Shown: piece by piece, positions 1 to 6,003 of the stretch
Numbering within the stretch: the stretch's first letter is position 1
Layout of the letters: the number at the start of each line of letters is the position of its first letter
NCBI GenBank assembly: GCA_002440065.1
Contig: DJRK01000113.1
Coordinates: 32,442-43,369, forward strand
Direction: 5' to 3'
DNA length: 10,928 bases
Source of the DNA: Atopobium sp. UBA6362
GTDB taxonomy: Bacteria; Actinomycetota; Coriobacteriia; Coriobacteriales; Atopobiaceae
Position numbers and translations under genes: made by a program
The notes under the pieces: model-generated
What the model saw: the letters and a program-made list of their open reading frames with translations, nothing else
What the model was told of the DNA's origin: nothing
The model's database searches: none

Positions 1-241
1 AGTAGGGCGGTTCGGGACTGAGCTGCGGAGAAAGGCGGTCTGCGGACCCGGTTTTCGCTCCAGACATGTAAGGGCGACATAAAATCGCGTTTGTGCGTGG
101 ACTATTAAATAAGTGATGGAGTTTGCAACGCGTTCCAACTGCGGAAACGTGAATCGCCGGCCTCCCGAGGCGCCTCGGGAGGCCGGCGATTGACTTCAAA
201 CGATGGATTCAACCACGCAAAACCGAAGAAAAGTTGTAAAG
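1..241. other. gene-free left flank
   Basis: No convincing gene is visible between the left edge and the minus-strand terminator near 242. The three plus-strand frames hit stops early (for example TGA at 19-21 in frame 1 and TAA at about 80 in frame 2), and nothing resembles a known protein end. The stretch 60-130 is relatively AT-rich and could hold a promoter, but I cannot place -35 and -10 boxes with confidence. The main structure is the long palindrome at 152-191, listed separately. Confidence 0.5.
152..191. repeat. 40-bp perfect palindrome, probable bidirectional terminator
   Basis: The two halves 152-171 and 172-191 are exact reverse complements. The left arm begins AATCGCCGGCCTCCCGAGG and the right arm ends GGCCGGCGATT. 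As RNA either strand gives an 18-bp GC-rich stem with a 4-base GCGC loop. There is no clear T-run on either side (GACTTCAAAC to the right; minus-strand continuation CACGTTTCC to the left). It is therefore either a U-less terminator between converging units or an intergenic palindromic element. The sequence shows the palindrome directly; the role is inferred. Confidence 0.6.
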
Positions 242-272
242 AAGAGGGGCAAAGGCCGTCTTTGCCCCTCTT
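234..272 (-). terminator. intrinsic terminator of the zinc-efflux ATPase unit
   Basis: Arms 242-254 and 260-272 are perfect 13-bp complements around the loop GCCGT. Read on the minus strand, the stem AAGAGGGGCAAAG...CTTTGCCCCTCTT is followed by TTTACAACTTTTC, a broken but T-rich tract. It lies about 75 bases past the ATPase stop, in the right place and orientation to end that transcript. The plus-strand reading has only TTT after the stem, so it may act weakly the other way. Confidence 0.75.
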
Positions 273-290
273 TCGAGTCGCTTAACGTGC

Positions 291-343
291 GCGGGCCCGC
301 CCATATGGAACCCATGGGACCCGTGGAGCCCGCGGCGCCGCGG
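291..343. repeat. cluster of short perfect palindromes
   Basis: Four exact palindromes follow one another just past the ATPase stop codon: GCGGGCCCGC (291-300), CCATATGG (301-308), CCCATGGG (311-318) and CCGCGGCGCCGCGG (330-343). The middle part also reads as roughly 9-base units beginning CCC (CCCATGGGA, CCCGTGGAG, CCCGCGGCG). On the minus strand the region is the 3' untranslated stretch between the ATPase stop and its terminator. It could form local hairpins that protect the mRNA end. The function is unknown. Confidence 0.45.
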
Positions 344-346
344 ACG

Positions 347-2293
347 CTACACCTTCATTGCGCGCATCGCGTTCAGGATGGCGATGATCGCCACGCCCAC
401 GTCGCCGAAGACGGCAAGCCACATGTTCGCGATTCCCAGCGCGGCGAGCACGAGGATGATGAGCTTCACCGCCAGGGCAAAGACGATGTTTTGCCAGACG
501 ATTCCCATGGTGCGGCGCGCCAGGCGGATCGCGCGGGCGATGTTGGAGGGCTTGTCGTCCATGAGGACGACGTCGGCGGCCTCGATGGCGGCGTCGGAGC
601 CCATCGCGCCCATCGCGATGCCCACGTCGGCGCGGGTGAGCACGGGCGCGTCGTTTATGCCGTCGCCCACGAAGGCGAGCTTGCGCTTGTTTGGTTCGTC
701 CTTGAGCAGCCGCTCGACCTGGGCGACCTTGTCGGCGGGGAGGAGCTGCGCGTGGTACTCGTCGATTCCGAGCTGCTCGGCCACGGCCTCCGCGACCTCG
801 TGACGGTCACCCGTGAGCATGACGGTGCGCTTGACGCCACAGGCGTGCAGGGCGTCGATGGCGGCGCGCGCGTCGTCCTTCACGACGTCGGCGATGACGA
901 CGTGGCCGATGTAGCGGTCGTCTACGGTGACGTGCAGGATCGTGCCCGTGAGCTCGCAGTCGTGCCAGTGCTCGCCGTGGGCGCTCATGAGCTTGTCGTT
1001 GCCAACGAGGACCACGTGCTCGTTCTCTCGCGTTTCCTCTCGGACATGCGCCGAGACGCCGTGGCCGCTCTCCTCCTCGACGCTCACGATGCGGGCCTGG
1101 TCGATGACGCCGGTGTATGCCGCCTTCACCGACAGCGCGATGGGATGGTCCGAGAACGCCTCTGCGTAGGCGGCGCAGCTGAGCACGTAGTCTGGGTCGA
1201 TGCCCTCCTCGGGGTGGATCGCCACGACGTTGAACGTGCCGTTCGTGAGCGTGCCCGTCTTGTCGAAGACAACGGTGTCGACCTCGGAGAGGGCCTCGAG
1301 ATAGTTCGAGCCCTTCACGAGGACGCCCAGCTTGGAGGCCCCGCCGATGCCGCCGAAGAACGAGAGCGGCACGCTGATCACGAGGGCGCACGGGCAGGAG
1401 ACCACCAGGAACGTGAGGCCGCGCAGGATCCAATCGCTCCAGGCGCCGGTCGTAAGGCCGCCTGCGACGGCGAGCACGGCGGCGGCCCCGGTCACGGCGG
1501 GGGTGTACACGCGGGCGAAGCGGGTGATGAAGTTCTCGGTCCGCGCCTTCTTCTCGCTGGCGTTCTCCACGAGCTCGAGGATGCGCGAGACGGTGGACTC
1601 GCCGAAAGGCTTCGAGGTCCGCACGCGCAGCACGCCCGTCATGTTGATGCAGCCGGAGACGACCTCGTCGCCCGCCTCGACATGGCGGGGGACGGACTCG
1701 CCGGTGAGGGCCGCGGTGTCGAGCTGGGAGGCGCCGTCCAGGATCGAGCCGTCGATGGGCACGCGCTCGCCGGGCTTGACCACGATGACGTCGCCCACGG
1801 ACACCTCGTCGGGGTCGACCTGGACGAGCTCGCCGTCGCGCTCGACGTTCGCGTAGTCGGGCGCGATGTCCATCATGGCTGCGATGGACTGGCGGCTCTT
1901 GCCCACGGCGCGCGCCTGGAAGATCTCGCCCACCTGGTAGAAGAGCATGACGGCCGCGCCCTCGGCCATGTGCGGGTCGGTGTCGGGGAAGAAGACCATG
2001 GCGAAGGCGCCGATCGTCGCCACGGCCATGAGGAAGCTCTCGTCGAAGGCCTTGCCTCGGCGGATGTTGTTCCAGGCCTTCTGGAGGACGTCGTGTCCCG
2101 CGATGAGGTACGGGACGAGGAAGAGCGCGAAGCTCGCGTAGACGTCGCCCGGCTTGCCGAAGGCCGCTGCCAGCAGGCCCGCCTCCTCAGCGATGTAGAC
2201 CACGAAGAAGACCGCGAGCGCCACGGCGATGCGGCGGGTCTTGTGCTCGAGCGACTCCTTCTTCCTGCGCTTCTTCTTGGGCTTCTCGGCCAT
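347..2293 (-). CDS. cadA: zinc/cadmium/lead-exporting P1B-type ATPase
   Basis: This 648-residue inner-membrane pump uses ATP to export a divalent soft metal. Visible landmarks are the actuator TGES loop (197-200), the membrane metal site CPC (300-302), the phosphorylation site DKTGT with Asp344, the P1B-specific HP motif SDHP (381-384) and the hinge GDGIND (543-548). Lys610 in TM7 and Asp631 in TM8 (AVFGDVG) match the Zn/Cd/Pb subgroup (P1B-2). The copper-type TM7 signature is absent. The start at 2293 is chosen because AGAGGAGAGG sits 4-6 bases upstream; an in-frame extension to 2359 would read through the operator. The protein lacks the usual N-terminal HMA domain and instead starts with a Lys/Arg-rich stretch (about residues 4-21). 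The HMA function appears to be supplied by the small gene upstream. Zinc as the main substrate is inferred, and cadA versus zntA naming is arbitrary here. Confidence 0.93.
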   Translation of the reverse strand: MAEKPKKKRRKKESLEHKTRRIAVALAVFFVVYIAEEAGLLAAAFGKPGDVYASFALFLVPYLIAGHDVLQKAWNNIRRGKAFDESFLMAVATIGAFAMVFFPDTDPHMAEGAAVMLFYQVGEIFQARAVGKSRQSIAAMMDIAPDYANVERDGELVQVDPDEVSVGDVIVVKPGERVPIDGSILDGASQLDTAALTGESVPRHVEAGDEVVSGCINMTGVLRVRTSKPFGESTVSRILELVENASEKKARTENFITRFARVYTPAVTGAAAVLAVAGGLTTGAWSDWILRGLTFLVVSCPCALVISVPLSFFGGIGGASKLGVLVKGSNYLEALSEVDTVVFDKTGTLTNGTFNVVAIHPEEGIDPDYVLSCAAYAEAFSDHPIALSVKAAYTGVIDQARIVSVEEESGHGVSAHVREETRENEHVVLVGNDKLMSAHGEHWHDCELTGTILHVTVDDRYIGHVVIADVVKDDARAAIDALHACGVKRTVMLTGDRHEVAEAVAEQLGIDEYHAQLLPADKVAQVERLLKDEPNKRKLAFVGDGINDAPVLTRADVGIAMGAMGSDAAIEAADVVLMDDKPSNIARAIRLARRTMGIVWQNIVFALAVKLIILVLAALGIANMWLAVFGDVGVAIIAILNAMRAMKV

Positions 2294-2318
2294 CGTCCTC
2301 TCCTCTGTTCGTTGAACG

Positions 2319-2336
2319 TATGAGCAAATGCTCATA
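2319..2336. promoter_or_regulatory. ArsR/SmtB-type operator upstream of the ATPase
   Basis: This is a perfect 8-2-8 inverted repeat, TATGAGCA-AA-TGCTCATA. It has the form known for ArsR/SmtB-family sites and shares its half-site with two sites in front of the sensor gene. It lies 26 bases upstream of the ATPase start, between that start and the terminator of the HMA gene. The ATPase promoter itself is less clear. One possible pairing on the minus strand is TTGTGT with TATATG, but the spacing is long. Confidence 0.8.
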
Positions 2337-2346
2337 TATGTTGCGG

Positions 2347-2373
2347 ACAAAAGCCGCACACAACGGTGCGGCT
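2347..2373 (-). terminator. intrinsic terminator between HMA gene and ATPase
   Basis: Arms 2352-2359 and 2366-2373 are perfect 8-bp complements around a 6-base loop. On the minus strand the stem AGCCGCAC...GTGCGGCT runs straight into TTTGTCC. It begins only about 6 bases past the HMA stop codon. It should stop or attenuate the sensor-HMA transcript before the ATPase, which has its own operator immediately downstream. Confidence 0.7.
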
Positions 2374-2378
2374 CGTCT

Positions 2379-2597
2379 CTAGCGGATGATCTCGCAGTCG
2401 GGCTCGGCGTCGGCGGTGTAGTCCACGACGCGCTCGAGGACGTCGACGAAGTCCTCGTCGTCGGCCTCGAGGGTGAGCTTCTGGGTCATGAAGTTCACCG
2501 AGACGGACTTGACGCCGTCGAGCTGGGCGAGGCCGTCCTGCAGCTCACGGGCGCAGTTCGCGCAGTCGATCTCGTCGAGCTTGAAAGACTTCTTCAT
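2379..2597 (-). CDS. stand-alone HMA-domain metal-binding protein
   Basis: This 72-residue protein is a single heavy-metal-associated (HMA) domain of the ferredoxin-like chaperone fold. Its metal loop reads IDCANCA, with Cys12 and Cys15. In the zinc pump ZntA the equivalent loop is DCxxC and the Asp helps hold Zn(II); copper HMA domains usually have Thr there, so Asp11 points to zinc or similar divalent metals. The later part (VKSVSVNFMTQKLTLEA) matches the usual second and third strands, and the acidic tail is typical. An AAAGGT ribosome-binding site precedes the ATG at 2597 by about 8 bases. It lies between the sensor gene (51-bp gap) and the ATPase (85-bp gap). Because the ATPase has no HMA domain of its own, this protein may act in trans as a metal donor or detached regulatory domain. 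That role is inference. Confidence 0.9.
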   Translation of the reverse strand: MKKSFKLDEIDCANCARELQDGLAQLDGVKSVSVNFMTQKLTLEADDEDFVDVLERVVDYTADAEPDCEIIR

Positions 2598-2616
2598 GGC
2601 GTGACCTTTCTTTCCT

Positions 2617-2633
2617 GGGCGGCCGGGCCGCCC
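2617..2633. repeat. GC hairpin between sensor and HMA genes
   Basis: GGGCGGC (2617-2623) and GCCGCCC (2627-2633) are perfect complements separated by CGG. The hairpin has no T-tract, so it is unlikely to be a full terminator. In the sensor-HMA transcript it could mark an mRNA processing site or tune the relative output of the two genes. Confidence 0.4.
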
Positions 2634-2648
2634 GTTGGTTGAGCGTGG

Positions 2649-2972
2649 CTACTCGCAGACGTGGGAAAGGCCCACGTTGAGCATGGTGTAGACGTGGTCG
2701 TCGGCGAGGGAGTAGACGACGTTGCGCCCGTCGCGCTCGCACTTGACGAGGTGGGCCTGCTTCAAGGTGCGCAGCTGATGGGAGACGGCGCTTTGGGTCG
2801 TCGCGGTCTCCTCGGCGATGTCCGCGACGCACAGGTCGCGGCCCATGAGGGTAAAGAGGATTTTTATACGGGTGGCGTCGCTGAAGACCTTGAAGAGGTC
2901 GGCGAGGTCGTAGAGGAGCTCGTCATCGGGCAGCTCATCGGGCGACTCGCCGACGGGAATGCCTTCGCACAT
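2649..2972 (-). CDS. ArsR/SmtB-family metal-sensing repressor, zinc type
   Basis: This 107-residue winged-helix repressor contains the family core: LFKVFSDATRIKILFTLM (about 26-43), the recognition helix TTQSAVSHQLRTLKQAHLV (58-76) and the wing DGRNVVYSL (81-89). Its C-terminal helix carries Asp91, His93, His104 and Glu107. This is the DxH-x10-HxxE spacing of the alpha5 zinc site in SmtB/CzrA/ZiaR. The alpha3 cysteine site of CadC-type cadmium sensors is incomplete (DLCVAD, one Cys at 48). The start at 2972 is chosen because AAAGGAG lies 6 bases upstream; a 24-residue upstream extension would be translated through the operator. The likely role is to repress its own operon and the ATPase until zinc or a similar metal binds. 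Family assignment is firm; metal preference is inferred from the ligand set. Confidence 0.92.
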   Translation of the reverse strand: MCEGIPVGESPDELPDDELLYDLADLFKVFSDATRIKILFTLMGRDLCVADIAEETATTQSAVSHQLRTLKQAHLVKCERDGRNVVYSLADDHVYTMLNVGLSHVCE

Positions 2973-2991
2973 GGGCTCTCCTTTCTGAACA

Positions 2992-3009
2992 TATGAGCAT
3001 CTGCTCAGA
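2992..3009. promoter_or_regulatory. ArsR/SmtB-type operator, sensor leader site
   Basis: TATGAGCA-TC-TGCTCAGA matches the 8-2-8 repeat upstream of the ATPase with one mismatch in the right arm. It lies downstream of the predicted transcription start (about 3017) and 20 bases upstream of the sensor start codon. Binding here would block elongation or reinforce binding at the promoter site. Confidence 0.7.
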
Positions 3010-3023
3010 GGTTGTATGGTTCG

Positions 3024-3051
3024 ATTATATGAGCGGGCAGTCATATGTCAA
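3024..3051 (-). promoter_or_regulatory. consensus sigma70 promoter of the metal-sensor operon
   Basis: On the minus strand TTGACA (3051-3046) and TATAAT (3029-3024) are both exact consensus hexamers separated by 16 bases. Transcription would start near 3017 and give a leader of about 45 bases before the sensor ATG. Such a strong promoter fits a gene controlled mainly by repression. Confidence 0.88.
3028..3045. promoter_or_regulatory. operator filling the promoter spacer
   Basis: TATGAGCG-GG-CAGTCATA keeps the outer half-sites of the other two operators (TATGAGC and TCATA) with the same 18-base length, though the inner right arm differs at three positions. It covers the -35/-10 spacer almost exactly, so a bound dimer would exclude RNA polymerase. 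This placement is known for several SmtB/ArsR-family repressors. Confidence 0.65.
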
Positions 3052-3379
3052 CAAAAATCTGGCTAGTTTGGGCGTGCGGGGCGACGAGCGGCGCCGCAAG
3101 GGCGGGCTCCAGCGCGTTTTATGTCGAAAACGGTCGCCTCCTTGATGTATTAAGCCGTGAGATGTGTGCATTCCGTGTGGTTCTGTTTCGGACAAACGTT
3201 GGGCGCATTAGGACAGGTCAAAGGCATCGTTTCGAAATTATCTGCATCGATGGCGGTCCGCGACAGAATGCGGTCGGCTATCTGCAAGTTATGTGCCAGC
3301 TAGGTGCCAGTTTCCTGCTAGTTTCGCCTGTTAGCGTGGGTTCTCACTATTCCTTGCGAAGAAGGGGCGTGGGGCACCT
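3052..3379. other. divergent intergenic region
   Basis: This gap separates the minus-strand metal operon from the plus-strand phosphatase-kinase operon. Its base composition is clearly lower in GC than the flanking genes. It must hold the promoter of the phosphatase operon, but I cannot pick a convincing -35/-10 pair. The notable structure is the tandem 11-base array at 3283-3326. A plus-strand open frame crosses the gap into the phosphatase gene but has no family resemblance or good ribosome-binding site. Confidence 0.5.
3283..3326. repeat. four tandem 11-bp repeats upstream of the phosphatase operon
   Basis: Consecutive units are TGCAAGTTATG, TGCCAGCTAGG, TGCCAGTTTCC and TGCTAGTTTCG. All share TGC-AG-T at fixed positions; the last two agree at 9 of 11 bases. 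The period is close to one DNA helical turn, so each unit faces the same side. OmpR/PhoB-family response regulators are known to bind 11-bp direct repeats, so this could be an activator site. The repeat is visible in the sequence; the binding protein is inference. Confidence 0.45.
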
Positions 3380-4249
3380 ATGTTCACGATTGCGGGGCGC
3401 ACGTGCATCGGGGCGCAAAGGCCGGTGAACCAGGACGCGTACTGCTTGCTCGAGGCGATGAGCGCCTTGGGGCCGGTGGCGCTCGCGGCGGTATGCGACG
3501 GCGTCGGGGGACTGTCGAGCGGCGAGCTCGCGAGCTCGGTGGCGATAAACGAGCTGACCGAGTGGTTCGGGTCGGATTTCGCTGCGGCGTGCGGGCGGTC
3601 GCCGACCGTGGACGCGGCGCTCGAGGAGGGCGAGGATCTGCTACGGGCGTTTCTCTCGAGTCTTAATGAGCGGATGTACAGCTACGCCCAGGCGCTGGGC
3701 GTCCGGATGGGGACGACGTTCACCTGCGCGATCATGCTCGGGGGCCGGCGGCTCGTTGCGCATGTGGGGGACACGCGCGCCTATCTGCTGGGGGATGGGA
3801 GCGCCGTTCAGCTGACCGAGGACGATGCGGCGGAGGGGGCGTCGAACGCCATTTCCCAGGCGCTCGGGTCGCAGGAGGCGCTCGAGCCGTCGTTCTATGA
3901 GGGGACGTACAAGGCCGGCGACCTGCTCGTCGTGTGCTGCGACGGGCTCTGGCGGCGCGTTTCGCTCAAGGAGGCGGCGGGAGGCCTCCTGGGTGCCGCC
4001 GTGGCGGGCAAGAAGGAGCTCTCGATGGCGGAGGGCGAGCTGATCCGCGAGGCCTTGCGACGGGGAGAGCGGGACAACGTCACGATTGCGTGCGTCTACG
4101 CCGCGCCCCGAGAAGGCCGTGCCGCTCGAAGGAGGCGCGCTGCCGCGGCGGAGGCGACCACGGTGCTCGCTGGGGACGCGGCGACCGCGGGCCATGCCCG
4201 AGGTCCCGTACCGGCCCGGTGCGCGCAAAGACGCGCGAGGAGCGTTTGA
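3380..4249 (+). CDS. PP2C-family protein Ser/Thr phosphatase
   Basis: This 289-residue cytoplasmic metal-dependent phosphatase should reverse phosphorylation by the kinase encoded next to it. PP2C motifs are in order: RPVNQDA with Asp19, DGVGG (40-44), GTTFT (111-115), HVGDTRAYL (128-136), the Q-ALG element (160-163), CDGLW with Asp188, and DN at 232-233. All the usual Mn/Mg-binding aspartates are present, so it is probably active. No membrane segment is seen. After the catalytic domain ends near 240 there is an Ala/Arg-rich tail of about 49 residues, including a TTVL stretch (260-263). The start at 3380 has only a G-rich ribosome-binding site (GGGG 5 bases upstream). The stop is 2 bases before the kinase start, implying co-translation. 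It resembles the PrpC/PstP/Stp phosphatases that pair with bacterial Hanks-type kinases. Confidence 0.93.
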   Translation: MFTIAGRTCIGAQRPVNQDAYCLLEAMSALGPVALAAVCDGVGGLSSGELASSVAINELTEWFGSDFAAACGRSPTVDAALEEGEDLLRAFLSSLNERMYSYAQALGVRMGTTFTCAIMLGGRRLVAHVGDTRAYLLGDGSAVQLTEDDAAEGASNAISQALGSQEALEPSFYEGTYKAGDLLVVCCDGLWRRVSLKEAAGGLLGAAVAGKKELSMAEGELIREALRRGERDNVTIACVYAAPREGRAARRRRAAAAEATTVLAGDAATAGHARGPVPARCAQRRARSV

Positions 4250-4251
4250 CC

Positions 4252-6003
4252 ATGGTCGCCCCCGGTATGCGTATAGACAAGAAATACGAGGTAATGGCCC
4301 TGATCGCGAGGGGCGGCATGTCGCGGGTGTGGCTCGTGCGCGACCTGAGGCTCAACAAGCTGTGGGCCGCGAAGGAGGTCGGTCGCGACCTTGACGACCC
4401 CGTGGCATCGGAGCGGATCGTCGCCGAGGCCTCGCTCATGCGGAAGCTCGACCACCCGGCCCTGCCGAGGATCGTGGACATATGCGCCGCGGGCGGCTCG
4501 ACCCTCATCGTGATGGACTACATCGAGGGGCGCTCTCTCAAGCAGGTCCTCGATGAGCAGGGCGCCCAAGCCGAGGACGACGTGGCGGCCTGGGGCGCGC
4601 AGCTGTGCGACGCCCTCTCGTATCTCCACGCGCAGTCGCCGCCGATCGTCTATAGGGACATGAAGCCGGGGAACGTCGTCCTGCGCGAGGACGGCACCGT
4701 GCGCCTCATCGACTTCGGCATAGCGAGGGAATACAAGGCCGGGGCGCTTTCCGACACGTGCGTGCTGGGGACGAGGGGCTATGCGGCCCCCGAGCAGCTC
4801 GTGGCAGGCGCGCAGACCGATGCGCGCACGGACGTCTATTCGCTTGGGGCGACGCTTTATGCCCTGGCGACGGGGCTCTCGCCGGCCAAGCAGGTTATCA
4901 TGCGGCCGCTTCGCGAGCTGAACCCCTCGATGGGCGAGGGGATCGAGCGGGTGGTTGCCCGGGCGACGATGCCCGACCCCGCCGACCGCTACCAGAGCTG
5001 CGAGGAGATGAGAAACGACCTACTCAACCACCGCAAGCTCACGCGGGCGTACCGCACCGGGCTCAAGAAGCGCGTCGGGACCTTCGCAGGCGTGTGTGTG
5101 CTGAGCGTCGCCTGCGCCGTCTCCGGGGCCGGCTGCATGGCGAGGGCGGATAGGGAGCGGGCATCGACTTTTGGGGCGCTGATGGACTCCGCGCGCTCGG
5201 CGAGCACGGCGGCCGATCGCGGCAAGAAGAGCGAGGCCGAGGCCGTCTATACCGCGGCCATCGAGGTCGAGCCGGGAAACGCCGAGGCGTACCGCGAGCT
5301 CATCGACGGCGTGTACAAGGCGGACCAGCGCCTTACCGCCTCCGAGGGCACGCGTCTCGAGGCGCTCCTCGAGAAGAACCGCTCAGTGTTGGAGGGCTCG
5401 GACGGCTATGCGCGGCTTTGCTACGACGTCGGGTCCCTTTATGCCGTGTACCGGGAATCGGCTTCCGAAGACGACGGGCTCCTATCCCTGGGGGCGAAGG
5501 AGGGCGCAAGGGCCCAGAAATGGTTCGAGCGATGCGTGGCCGCATGCGAAAGAGACCGGGACGGGGACGCGCGGCTCGCCGCTGCCGCGGCCGCGTACGG
5601 GCGCATATGCGCCGCTCCCCAGGAGCTCGCGCGCGCCACGCTGGAGGGCAACGAGGGGGATGAGTATGCACGTTACTGGGCGGCCCTCGCCGACGCCTAC
5701 GAGGCCCTAGGGGACGATTCGCCCCTTATGGTCCGGCTGAGGCTGTGCGACCTGATAGAGCAGGTCTGCGCCTCTCCGACGTATTTGAGCGGGTTTGCCC
5801 GCGCGGGGGTGGCGCGGGCGAGGGTCGAGGAGCTTGCGGAGAAGGCGCGCGAGGGCCTCGTAGGCCTCGAGGCGGAGGCATCGGCGAATGCGGTTACCGC
5901 GGAGTTGTGGGGCCGAGCAAGCGATGAGGGGCTTCTTGACCGGATCGTCGAGAACATTGAGCGGACCTATGGGGCGAAAGCGTGGCGAGGGGAGGAGGCG
6001 TGA
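4252..6003 (+). CDS. transmembrane Hanks-type Ser/Thr protein kinase with TPR-like ectodomain
   Basis: This 583-residue kinase has a complete catalytic domain: glycine loop ARGGMSRVW (19-27), ATP-anchoring Lys41, helix-C Glu59, catalytic YRDMKPGN with Asp136 and Asn141, DFG (154-156), activation segment GTRGYAAPEQ (173-182) and DVYSLG (194-199). His of HRD is Tyr, a common bacterial variant. Basic residues (KKR, 272-274) precede one membrane span at about 275-297. The C-terminal 285 residues would then lie outside the cell. That outer part is helical; AEAVYTAAIEVEPGNAEAY (from about 329) is a clear TPR-type motif. PASTA repeats, usual in PknB/PrkC cell-wall sensors, are absent. GAGGAG lies 9 bases before the ATG at 4252, which starts 2 bases after the phosphatase stop. 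The stop overlaps the next gene. The input signal and substrates are unknown. Confidence 0.93.
   Translation: MVAPGMRIDKKYEVMALIARGGMSRVWLVRDLRLNKLWAAKEVGRDLDDPVASERIVAEASLMRKLDHPALPRIVDICAAGGSTLIVMDYIEGRSLKQVLDEQGAQAEDDVAAWGAQLCDALSYLHAQSPPIVYRDMKPGNVVLREDGTVRLIDFGIAREYKAGALSDTCVLGTRGYAAPEQLVAGAQTDARTDVYSLGATLYALATGLSPAKQVIMRPLRELNPSMGEGIERVVARATMPDPADRYQSCEEMRNDLLNHRKLTRAYRTGLKKRVGTFAGVCVLSVACAVSGAGCMARADRERASTFGALMDSARSASTAADRGKKSEAEAVYTAAIEVEPGNAEAYRELIDGVYKADQRLTASEGTRLEALLEKNRSVLEGSDGYARLCYDVGSLYAVYRESASEDDGLLSLGAKEGARAQKWFERCVAACERDRDGDARLAAAAAAYGRICAAPQELARATLEGNEGDEYARYWAALADAYEALGDDSPLMVRLRLCDLIEQVCASPTYLSGFARAGVARARVEELAEKAREGLVGLEAEASANAVTAELWGRASDEGLLDRIVENIERTYGAKAWRGEEA

Noticed and set aside
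73..91. TTTTATGTCG motif on the minus strand, repeated on the plus strand near 3117
   Set aside because: Only about ten bases are shared and no promoter pairing supports a common function.
203..2323. Very long plus-strand open frame opposite the ATPase
   Set aside because: It is the antisense shadow of the ATPase gene: rich in Asp, Gly, His, Val and Arg, with no family resemblance, while the minus strand has all P1B motifs.
3045..3428. 127-codon plus-strand frame crossing the divergent intergenic region
   Set aside because: It overlaps the phosphatase start, begins inside the sensor operon promoter, has no good ribosome-binding site and matches no family.
5982..6000. Earlier GTG start for the small membrane protein
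   Set aside because: The start at 6000 has GGAGG at a suitable distance and the GTGA overlap; the earlier start would add six Gly-rich residues encoded by the ribosome-binding site itself.
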